The notes under the pieces are model-generated. The model had not been told where the DNA came from and did no database searches. It worked only from the letters and a program-made list of their open reading frames with translations. The translations under genes were made by a program, and so were the position numbers. A DNA stretch of 64,000 nucleotides from an uncultured Clostridia bacterium (GTDB lineage Bacteria > Bacillota > Clostridia > UBA1381): positions 62,001 through 126,000 of the forward strand of contig CAKSDE010000005.1 in the NCBI GenBank assembly GCA_934444735.1, read 5' to 3'. Each line of letters begins with the position of its first letter. The first letter of the stretch is position 1. Positions 51,755 to 57,915 of this stretch are shown here, in pieces.

Positions 51755-53259
51755 ACTCCCGCCTCCTCTGCTGTTTTTCCTGTCATCATCAGACCGATCT
51801 GCTCTTTTGTAACACTCTTCGCATCAACTATACCGGTAATTTTACCGTGACACAAAACCATTATCTTATCCGAAAGCTGCAAGAGCACGTCCAGGTCCTC
51901 GCCTATAAATATAACCGCAACGCCTTTCTTTTTCTGCTGATTCAAAAGGTCATAAATCATATACGATGAATTTATATCCAAGCCTCTTACGGGATACGCG
52001 GTAATCAAAAGATTCGGGCCTGCCGCAATCTCACGACCCACCAATACTTTCTGAACATTACCGCCCGAAAGCATTCTTACCGGAGTATCTATGCTCGGCG
52101 TTTTTATCTCAAGCTCTTCCACCAGTCTTGACGCCAATTTTTTAGCGCCCGATTTTTCGATAAATATGCTCTTGCCGTCACTGTAGTTTTTGAGCATCAT
52201 GTTGTCGGTCATGCTCATCGAGGCAACCAAGCCCATTCCGAGACGATCCTCCGGCACGAAGCTCATCTGGATTCCCAAATCAATAATCTCTTTCGGCTTT
52301 TTGCCGACTATATTTTCCTTTTTATAAAGAATCGCTCCCGCCTTTACCGAGGTAAGACCGGCAATGGTTTCACAAAGTTCTTTTTGTCCGCTCCCTGCAA
52401 CACCCGCAACGCCCAGGATTTCTCCTGTATTCAAGCTGAACTCAACATCGTCCAGTCCAATCGAGCCGTCATCTTTTAGTACCGTTAAGTTGCACACACG
52501 CAAAAGCTCATGTACATCGTCCACCTCCGGGCGCTCGATTTCAAGGCTTACCGCACGTCCGACCATCAGCTCGGTGAGCTGCTTTTCGTTTGTTTCAGCC
52601 GTTTTAACCGTACTTATACTTTCGCCCTTTCGCAAAATTGTAACTCTGTCGCTTATCTCCATAACCTCGTTGAGCTTATGCGTTATTATGATAATCGCGC
52701 AGCCGTTTTGGCGCATTTTCTTCAAAATGTCAAACAATACTTTGATTTCCTGCGGAGTCAGAACCGCCGTTGGCTCATCAAGAATAAGGATCTTCGCACC
52801 GCGGTACAAAACCTTTAAAATCTCCACATTCTGCTTTTCCCCGACCGACATATTATATATCTTCTTATTTAAATCCACATCAAGTCCGAATGAATCGCAG
52901 ATTTCCTTTGCACGTTTCGCAACAGCCTTTGATCCTGCGCGGTCATTTCCCAAAGCGATATTGTCCAGTGCCGAAAATACGTTTATCAACTTAAAGTGCT
53001 GATGAATCATGCCGATTTTCAGCTCTGCCGAATCGGACGGCGAATTTATAACCGTTTCCTCACCGTTCACAAAAATAGTTCCTGCGTCGGGATGGTAAAT
53101 TCCCGAAAGCATATTCATCAAAGTTGTCTTTCCCGAACCATTCTCACCCAAAAGTGCCAATATCTCACCGTAATTAACGGTCAGATCAATATTATTATTG
53201 GCAACGGTCGAGCCGAAAACCTTTCTTATTCCTTTACATTCAATTGCAGGTACTGCCAT
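51742..53259 (-). CDS. nupO: ABC transporter ATP-binding protein, duplicated (NupO-like)
   Basis: A 505-residue twin ATPase of the simple-sugar/nucleoside class. The first domain has Walker A GENGSGKTT, signature MSVGEKQNVEIL and Walker B ILILDEPT. The second has a degenerate Walker A (GVAGSGQKEL), signature LSGGNVQKVLVGREI and a changed Walker B region (LLITAYPVRGLD), as is common for RbsA/NupO-type proteins in which the second site is non-hydrolysing. The ATG at 53257-53259 has a GGGGTG site. It lies 371 bp downstream of the binding-protein gene, with a terminator and a MITE-like element in between. Confidence 0.92.
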   Translation of the reverse strand: MAVPAIECKGIRKVFGSTVANNNIDLTVNYGEILALLGENGSGKTTLMNMLSGIYHPDAGTIFVNGEETVINSPSDSAELKIGMIHQHFKLINVFSALDNIALGNDRAGSKAVAKRAKEICDSFGLDVDLNKKIYNMSVGEKQNVEILKVLYRGAKILILDEPTAVLTPQEIKVLFDILKKMRQNGCAIIIITHKLNEVMEISDRVTILRKGESISTVKTAETNEKQLTELMVGRAVSLEIERPEVDDVHELLRVCNLTVLKDDGSIGLDDVEFSLNTGEILGVAGVAGSGQKELCETIAGLTSVKAGAILYKKENIVGKKPKEIIDLGIQMSFVPEDRLGMGLVASMSMTDNMMLKNYSDGKSIFIEKSGAKKLASRLVEELEIKTPSIDTPVRMLSGGNVQKVLVGREIAAGPNLLITAYPVRGLDINSSYMIYDLLNQQKKKGVAVIFIGEDLDVLLQLSDKIMVLCHGKITGIVDAKSVTKEQIGLMMTGKTAEEAGVCKQ

Positions 53260-53297
53260 TATTTCACCCCTTCAAAAAAATTTATATATCCCATCTT

Positions 53298-53350
53298 CCT
53301 TTTTGAATTTAACAGAAAAAGCGTGCTATTCTCTGTTAAGTTCAAAAAGG
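53298..53350 (-). promoter_or_regulatory. 19-bp-arm hairpin upstream of nupO, overlapping the terminator tail
   Basis: Arms 53298-53316 (CCTTTTTGAATTTAACAGA) and 53332-53350 pair with one wobble around 15 nt. On the minus-strand RNA the first-made arm includes the T tract of the preceding terminator (53349-53370), so the two structures partly compete. It may protect or expose the nupOPQ mRNA. Confidence 0.5.
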
Positions 53351-53370
53351 CGGTGTAAAAAAACACCGCC
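53349..53370 (-). terminator. Intrinsic terminator between the BMP lipoprotein gene and nupO
   Basis: Stem GGCGGTGT/ACACCGCC with a 6-nt loop, followed on the minus strand by TTTTTG. It lies inside the transport operon and would lower nupOPQ expression relative to the binding protein. Confidence 0.75.
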
Positions 53371-53375
53371 TTTGG

Positions 53376-53581
53376 AGGGGATAGAAAAAAGTTTCGGAAC
53401 GCCCGAAACGAACCCGACGGCGTACGTTGGTACTCCGAGAGGTTCGATGAGGGTGTAACAAAAAGGCAATCTGAAAAAACAGATTTTTTAACTTTATCCG
53501 AAAACTATAGAACTTAACCTATTATTATAGTTTTCCAAGTAATATGCGCCCTTTTGTGTTCCGGACTTTTTTACATCCCCT
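53376..53581. mobile_element. AGGGGAT MITE-like element, copy C (206 bp)
   Basis: Ends AGGGGATAGAAAAAAG and, at the right, TTTTTTACATCCCCT. It shares TCCGGAAC near the right end and a CGGCGTACG-type stretch in the middle with copy B. It is more diverged than copies A and B. It occupies most of the 371-bp gap between bmpA and nupO; no gene is seen there. Confidence 0.5.
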
Positions 53582-53630
53582 TCCCGAATTGTAAACAAAG
53601 TCATCTAATCAAGCTTTGCCGGTTACTTTA

Positions 53631-54788
53631 TTATTCAGCAACAACGTTCTTGAAGTACCAGTTGATTCCGCCTGTGATTGTAGCGTCATCCAAAGTCTTG
53701 CCTTCTTCGCCGACTGTTGTGCCTTCATTTGTTTCGATTACGCCGTCAAATACGTTAAATTCGCCGCTTTCGATCTTAGCTCTTGCCTCGTCAACAGCTT
53801 TCTGCATTTCGTCTGTGCAGAGATCCTTGTTGAGCTCTGTGATGTCAACAAGACCGTCGCTCATGCCGCCGAAGTAGTTTTCCGGCTTCCATGTTCCGTC
53901 GATAACTTCTTTAACCGCCTTTGTATAGTAAACGCCCCAGTTCCAGATTGTTGATGTAAGAGTTGCCTTAGGAGCATCTTTGATCATATCTGAGTTGTAG
54001 CCTACGCCCCAAACGCCAGCATTTTCAGCTTCGAGCTGCGGGTTCGGAGTATCACAGTGCTGACCTATAACATCACAGCCTGAATTGATAAGAGCCTTTG
54101 CAGCGTTTGTTTCTTCTGCAGGATCATACCAGCTGTTTGTAACCTTTACATAGATCTGAGCATCCGGGTTAACCGAGTTAACACCCATAGCGAATGCGTC
54201 GATACCGCCTGTTACCTCTGAGTTATCCTTGCCCATAGCGGCAACATAACCGATCTTGTTTGATTCTGTCTTCATACCTGCAACGATACCCGACAAATAT
54301 CTTGCCTGATAAATTCTGCCGAAGTAGTTGTTGAAGTTCTTGTCGTTGCTCTTGTAACCTGTACCGTGTGAGAATATTACATCAGGATACTGTTCTGCCA
54401 AAGCTTCCATTGTATCCATGTAACCCCAGCTTGTTCCGAAGATGATGTTACAGCCTTCTTCGATACACTCAACGATTGCTGTTTCGGTAGCTGTAGGATC
54501 GCCGTCCGATACATTGTTCTTTCTTACGATCTGCTCGTCCGAAAGACCGAGGTTCTTCTGCATTTCCTGAATACCCAAGTCATGAGCGTAAGAATAGCCC
54601 GAGCCTGCCTCAGGATCGCCGATGTGAATTACGCCGACTTTGATCTTGTCCTTGGAAATACCTGTTGTTGCTTCCTGCTTCTGATCTGCGGAATTGTCGT
54701 CCGCACCCTTTTTAGCTCCGCAGCCTGCAAATGACGCAAACATCGTCAAAGAAAGAAGCATCGCCAAAACTTTCCCGAATTTTTTCAT
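53631..54788 (-). CDS. bmpA: BMP-family nucleoside-binding lipoprotein
   Basis: A 385-residue extracytoplasmic substrate-binding lipoprotein. The signal peptide MKKFGKVLAMLLSLTMF ends in the lipobox FAGC, whose Cys would be lipidated. A short charged linker leads to the BMP domain, opening IKVGVIHIGDPEAGSGYSYAHD; later family spots are GTSWGYMD, RIYQARYLSGIVAGM and CDVIGQHCDTPN. BMP proteins of this class bind purine nucleosides. A GGGAGG site precedes the ATG. It lies 71 bp downstream of xpt and upstream of the ABC components, with a terminator after it that should make the binding protein more abundant than the transporter. Confidence 0.92.
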   Translation of the reverse strand: MKKFGKVLAMLLSLTMFASFAGCGAKKGADDNSADQKQEATTGISKDKIKVGVIHIGDPEAGSGYSYAHDLGIQEMQKNLGLSDEQIVRKNNVSDGDPTATETAIVECIEEGCNIIFGTSWGYMDTMEALAEQYPDVIFSHGTGYKSNDKNFNNYFGRIYQARYLSGIVAGMKTESNKIGYVAAMGKDNSEVTGGIDAFAMGVNSVNPDAQIYVKVTNSWYDPAEETNAAKALINSGCDVIGQHCDTPNPQLEAENAGVWGVGYNSDMIKDAPKATLTSTIWNWGVYYTKAVKEVIDGTWKPENYFGGMSDGLVDITELNKDLCTDEMQKAVDEARAKIESGEFNVFDGVIETNEGTTVGEEGKTLDDATITGGINWYFKNVVAE

Positions 54789-54859
54789 TTTAAAAAATCC
54801 TCCCTTTTTAAAATATGGTTTAAAATTTTTTTATTTAAAAGGCTTTTCCGCCTTAAAAA

Positions 54860-55435
54860 TCAATCCTTAAATACCACACCGCCGTCCACAGACATACTAT
54901 CTATTATGGCAAGCGATTCCACTCTTATACCCTTATCTCTTATTTCTTTTCCGCCGTGCTGGAAACCTTTTTCAACAACGATTCCGGCACCTGCAACTTC
55001 AGCTCCGGCACACTTTACCAAATCCAAAAGTCCCAAAAGCGCGCAGCCGTTGGCAAGAAAATCATCTATAATAAGCACTCTGTCATCTTTATGTAAAAAA
55101 TCCTTTGAAACGATAACGTCGTAGACTCTGCCGTGAGTAAACGACTGAACCTTTGTTGAATAAACATCGCCGGCAATATTTTTTGTCTGACTCTTCTTGG
55201 CAAACACAACCGGGACATCAAAATACTGCGCCGTAATGCAGGCAATTCCGATTCCGGACGCTTCGATAGTGAGGATTTTGGTTATCTTCTCACCGTCAAA
55301 AATCCGCTTAAACTCTTTGCCTATCTCATTAAAAAGCTTTATATCCATCTGGTGATTCAAAAAGCTGTCCACCTTTAAAATATTCCCCTCGCGGACTATA
55401 CCTTTCTCCCGTATCATTTGCTTTAATAATTCCAC
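54860..55435 (-). CDS. xpt: Xanthine phosphoribosyltransferase
   Basis: A 191-residue cytoplasmic purine phosphoribosyltransferase making XMP from xanthine and PRPP. Family features are VELLKQMIREKG at the N terminus, LTIEASGIGIACITAQYF and the PRPP loop VLIIDDFLANG. The length equals that of Bacillus Xpt. The start is GTG at 55433-55435 with a GGGGG site; the longer open frame has no ribosome site. It is first in the unit with the BMP nucleoside transporter, so the unit couples purine uptake to salvage. No purine riboswitch core was found in the leader. Confidence 0.92.
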   Translation of the reverse strand: MELLKQMIREKGIVREGNILKVDSFLNHQMDIKLFNEIGKEFKRIFDGEKITKILTIEASGIGIACITAQYFDVPVVFAKKSQTKNIAGDVYSTKVQSFTHGRVYDVIVSKDFLHKDDRVLIIDDFLANGCALLGLLDLVKCAGAEVAGAGIVVEKGFQHGGKEIRDKGIRVESLAIIDSMSVDGGVVFKD

Positions 55436-55472
55436 AAAAAATCCCCCTGAGCTAAAAAAGAAATACATTTCT

Positions 55473-55501
55473 ATGATATTACATAATTCAATTTTTTTCA
55501 A
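55473..55501 (-). promoter_or_regulatory. Candidate promoter of xpt
   Basis: On the minus strand -35 TTGAAA (55496-55501), 17-bp spacer and -10 TATCAT (55473-55478), about 38 bp upstream of the GTG start. Confidence 0.5.
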
Positions 55502-55579
55502 TGTTATTTTCCTTTTTTCGGCATAAAACATAAAAAAATATTCAAAAAGCTTTCGCCCTTTCGGCATTTTGCCAAAGAG

Positions 55580-55609
55580 AAAACCGCGCCCGTTCATCGG
55601 CGCGGTTTT
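55580..55609 (-). terminator. Hairpin terminator after the XRE array
   Basis: AAAACCGCGCC and GGCGCGGTTTT form an 11-bp stem around an 8-nt loop just after the last XRE gene. The T tract is interrupted (TTTTCTCTTT on the minus strand). Confidence 0.7.
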
Positions 55610-55621
55610 ATAGCGGTGTTT

Positions 55622-55858
55622 TTACTTTAACAGTTCATCATATGTTGTATCAAGAACCTCTTTTATTCCTCTTAGCTGGCTCGCATAAATATGCTGAATA
55701 CCGCGCTCGATTTTCACTAAAGCCTCGCGCGTCATATCCACCCCCAAAAGCTGTAATTTAATCACTATTTCCGTCTGTTTTATTTTCTTTTTTCTCCGTA
55801 TCGTGCGAATATTCTTACCAATATAAATACTGTCCTGTTTTATCTTCTGTTCTTCCAT
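55622..55858 (-). CDS. XRE-type regulator (array gene 5)
   Basis: A 78-residue helix-turn-helix protein: IGKNIRTIRRKKKIKQTEIVIKLQLLGVDMTREALVKIERG (in parts), ending YASQLRGIKEVLDTTYDELL. It is the most diverged of the five. The ATG at 55856-55858 begins 2 bp after the previous stop, consistent with one transcript. There is no ligand or protease domain. Its partner may be one of the other regulators in the array; the role is unknown. Confidence 0.78.
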   Translation of the reverse strand: MEEQKIKQDSIYIGKNIRTIRRKKKIKQTEIVIKLQLLGVDMTREALVKIERGIQHIYASQLRGIKEVLDTTYDELLK

Positions 55859-55860
55859 AA

Positions 55861-56166
55861 TTATTTTCTCATCACTCTCATTATTTGCAGCACCGCCTGT
55901 TTTTGTTCTTCCGATAAAAATTTCCATTCATCTGTAAGCTTTTGCAATTCGGGTGACAATTCAATAAGCTCATTTTCGGCAAAAAATTGTGAAAGAGTTA
56001 TATTCATCGCATTACATATGATTTCTAAAGTTGCAATTGTCGGTGTGTTGCCTCTTCTGAATATATTGGTAATAGTAGATTCCGATAACCCGCATTCTTT
56101 TGAAAGTCTGTATCTTGTCCAGCCTTTCTGCTTTAATATTTCCGTTAATCTCTCATGTATATTCAT
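55861..56166 (-). CDS. XRE-type regulator (array gene 4)
   Basis: A 101-residue Cro/CI-type protein. The N-terminal helix-turn-helix is LKQKGWTRYRLSKECGLSESTITNIFRRG and is followed by TPTIATLEIICNAMNITLSQFF. The C-terminal tail (ELQKLTDEWKFLSEEQKQAVLQIM) is a short amphipathic helix common in phage- and plasmid-like XRE proteins that ends in residues for dimer contacts, which is inferred. It lies 11 bp after the 56178 gene. Confidence 0.85.
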   Translation of the reverse strand: MNIHERLTEILKQKGWTRYRLSKECGLSESTITNIFRRGNTPTIATLEIICNAMNITLSQFFAENELIELSPELQKLTDEWKFLSEEQKQAVLQIMRVMRK

Positions 56167-56177
56167 AGCTTAAATTC

Positions 56178-56486
56178 CTACTTCGTCATATTCTTAACAA
56201 CCGCCAAAATACTTTCCAATGAGCTTTTGTCCAGTTTTTTACATTCCTTTGCAATTTCACTTATAAGAATCGGATATTCATTTTCTTCATCAAAAAATTC
56301 TTTTGGGGTAATTTTAAAAAAATCGCAAATATATAAAAACATACTCATAGACGGCAGTGATTTGCCGTTTTCTATTGAGTTTATATATCCTGTCGATTGC
56401 CCCAAACTCAAGCTCAATTCGCGTGCCGAAATATTTTTGGCAGTTCGCAGTTTTGCGATTTTTTCTTTAATGTATTTTTCGTCCAT
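56178..56486 (-). CDS. XRE-type regulator (array gene 3, paralogue of gene 1)
   Basis: A 102-residue protein. The HTH RTAKNISARELSLSLGQSTGYINSIENG is followed by SMFLYICDFFKITPKEFFDEEN and an acidic/lysine-rich tail (KLDKSSLESILAVVKNM). It closely resembles the 56761 gene in order and wording. The ATG at 56484-56486 has an AGGAAG site; it starts 1 bp after the 56488 gene ends. The tail pattern recurs in Clostridia XRE proteins with sensor partners, but no partner is certain here. Confidence 0.85.
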   Translation of the reverse strand: MDEKYIKEKIAKLRTAKNISARELSLSLGQSTGYINSIENGKSLPSMSMFLYICDFFKITPKEFFDEENEYPILISEIAKECKKLDKSSLESILAVVKNMTK

Positions 56487-56487
56487 T

Positions 56488-56706
56488 TTAATCTTCCTCA
56501 ATATCTACCAATTTAAACATCGGGATATTTAAAACCTCCGCAATTATAAAAAGCGTTTTAATTGACGGGCAGAAAAAACTGTTCGGACCTTCAAGCTGCG
56601 AGATATATCCCGCCGACAATCCGCACCGTTCGGCAAGCTCCTCCTGTGTCATGCCGCAAAGCTTTCTGTAATATGCAATTTTCAATCCGATTTTTATTAA
56701 ATTCAT
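56488..56706 (-). CDS. XRE-type regulator (array gene 2, same subfamily as 48324/48571)
   Basis: A small helix-turn-helix protein of 72 residues from ATG at 56704-56706, or 79 from TTG at 56725-56727; both have a plausible purine-rich site. IGLKIAYYRKLCGMTQEELAERCGLSAGYISQLEG parallels IGLNIMYYRKEQGMTQIQLAEKC in the two XRE genes beside the first SLOG-like gene. The tail SIKTLFIIAEVLNIPMFKLV also matches. This shared subfamily is the main link between the two loci. Confidence 0.83.
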   Translation of the reverse strand: MNLIKIGLKIAYYRKLCGMTQEELAERCGLSAGYISQLEGPNSFFCPSIKTLFIIAEVLNIPMFKLVDIEED

Positions 56707-56760
56707 TTTATATTGGCTTTCCAGCAAAACACATCACTTCCTTTGCCGTTCTCAATCTTT

Positions 56761-57075
56761 TTACTTATTCTTAGCTAAATTTTTAACCAGATTTTCAACA
56801 ATATCAAGTTGTTCATCATCTAGTTTTTTCAAACCTTCGGTTATATTATTTATTTTTTCGGGATTGGGTGAATCAAAATCAAAAAATTGGCTCGGTGTAA
56901 TCCCGAGATATTCACAAATATATAATATTCCTGCCAATGACGGTGTTCCCTGACCTGTTTCTATATGATTTATATATCCTTGATTTTGACCTATCGCCAA
57001 GCTCATTTCCCGTGCGGATACATTTTTCTTTGTTCTCAGCATCGCAAGCCGCAATGCAAAATCTTTTTCTTCCAT
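56761..57075 (-). CDS. XRE-type regulator (array gene 1, next to SLOG 2)
   Basis: A 104-residue protein: HTH RTKKNVSAREMSLAIGQNQGYINHIETG, then LAGILYICEYLGITPSQFFDFDS and tail GLKKLDDEQLDIVENLVKNLAKNK. Paralogue of the 56178 gene. The ATG at 57073-57075 follows AGGTGATG. It is the first gene of the five-gene array and is divergent from the SLOG-like gene at 57218 across a region with three AAAGCATA sites. It probably regulates both directions. Confidence 0.86.
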   Translation of the reverse strand: MEEKDFALRLAMLRTKKNVSAREMSLAIGQNQGYINHIETGQGTPSLAGILYICEYLGITPSQFFDFDSPNPEKINNITEGLKKLDDEQLDIVENLVKNLAKNK

Positions 57076-57100
57076 TATTTCATCACCTATATTATATTTT

Positions 57101-57201
57101 AAAGCATACAAAACAAAATATATCTCTTATAATGGTTTGTTTTCGTTGAAATATGCTTTTATATGTGTTATAATTGCAATATCATTATTTTAAAAAGCAT
57201 A
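57101..57201. promoter_or_regulatory. Promoter of SLOG 2 with three AAAGCATA sites
   Basis: -35 TTGAAA (57146-57151), 17-bp spacer and -10 TATAAT (57169-57174). The octamer AAAGCATA occurs at 57101-57108 and 57194-57201, and its complement TATGCTTT at 57152-57159 directly after the -35. The three copies flank and lie within the promoter, as expected for a local repressor. Confidence 0.6.
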
Positions 57202-57217
57202 TTTGGAGTTGTATAAG

Positions 57218-57706
57218 ATGTGTACTAAAAATTTACGTCAACATCGCTGCTGTTTTACGGGACACCGTCCGAATAAACTGCGCTGGAGCGAGCAGGAAAT
57301 AAAGCCGCTTTTGGAAAAAGTAATCGACCGGGCGATTGATAACGGATTTGTAACCTTTATAAGCGGCATGGCGGAGGGTGTGGATATATGGGCAGCGGAG
57401 ATTATTCTGGATAAACGAAAGAGCAACGCCGATCTGCACTTAATATGCGCCCTGCCGCATCCCGGCTTTGAAAATCGGCGGGGCGTAAGCGAAAAAGCAC
57501 GATTTCAAAAAATCATTGCAGCCGCCGACTTCGTAAAGCTTGTAAGCGGCCGTTATTTTACCGGCTGCTATCAGGTGCGAAACGAATTTATGGTGGATCA
57601 TTCAAGCCTTGTTATAGCCGCCTTTAACGGAAGTGCGTCGGGTACGAAAAATACGGTCGATTATGCAAAACGCAAGGGCGTGCGCGTTATAAACATTTTA
57701 AAATAA
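57218..57706 (+). CDS. SLOG/DUF1273-like protein 2
   Basis: A 162-residue SLOG-superfamily protein of the DUF1273/YpsA kind. The opening CCFTGHRPNKLRW is the nucleotide-binding-like loop, FISGMAEGVDIWAAEIIL the glycine-rich second motif, LHLICALPHPGFE a strand-turn, and YQVRNEFMVDHSSLVIAAFNG the C-terminal motif. The ATG at 57218-57220 follows GGAG; an upstream TTG is less likely. It is divergent from five XRE genes, repeating the layout at 48324-49408. The ligand is unknown; in the family it may be a nucleotide or nucleotide sugar. Confidence 0.78.
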   Translation: MCTKNLRQHRCCFTGHRPNKLRWSEQEIKPLLEKVIDRAIDNGFVTFISGMAEGVDIWAAEIILDKRKSNADLHLICALPHPGFENRRGVSEKARFQKIIAAADFVKLVSGRYFTGCYQVRNEFMVDHSSLVIAAFNGSASGTKNTVDYAKRKGVRVINILK

Positions 57707-57779
57707 TGGCATTTACTACAATATCGCACCGCAAGAACGCGAAAAAAGGGAAATTCTGCCGAATTGGGCGCCGTTTCGG

Positions 57780-57809
57780 TTGACATTTCGTGCCAAATCA
57801 TTGTATAAT
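57780..57809 (+). promoter_or_regulatory. Promoter of the TIM-barrel/acyl-CoA synthetase fusion gene
   Basis: -35 TTGACA (57780-57785), 18-bp spacer and -10 TATAAT (57804-57809), about 107 bp upstream of the start. Confidence 0.75.
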
Positions 57810-57849
57810 GGATTCATTATCCCAATAATCGGGTTGGGATCAAATTTTA

Positions 57850-57885
57850 TAGATAATTGCGAAATTTACATTTTACAATTACCTA
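57850..57885. repeat. 36-nt dispersed palindrome, copy 5
   Basis: TAGATAATTGCGAAAT pairs imperfectly with ATTTTACAATTACCTA. It lies in the leader of the fusion gene, between its promoter and its AGGAGG site (about 57901-57906). Confidence 0.65.
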
Positions 57886-57915
57886 ATCAAATGTTTTTTA
57901 AGGAGGACGATAAAA

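Noticed and set aside
53631..54788. BMP lipoprotein as a sugar-binding protein
   Set aside because: The ABC class also contains sugar systems, but the BMP-type opening and the adjacent xpt gene favour nucleosides.
55436..55621. Purine riboswitch upstream of xpt
   Set aside because: Expected because Bacillus xpt has one, but I could not find the conserved junction and loop bases of the aptamer in the leader.
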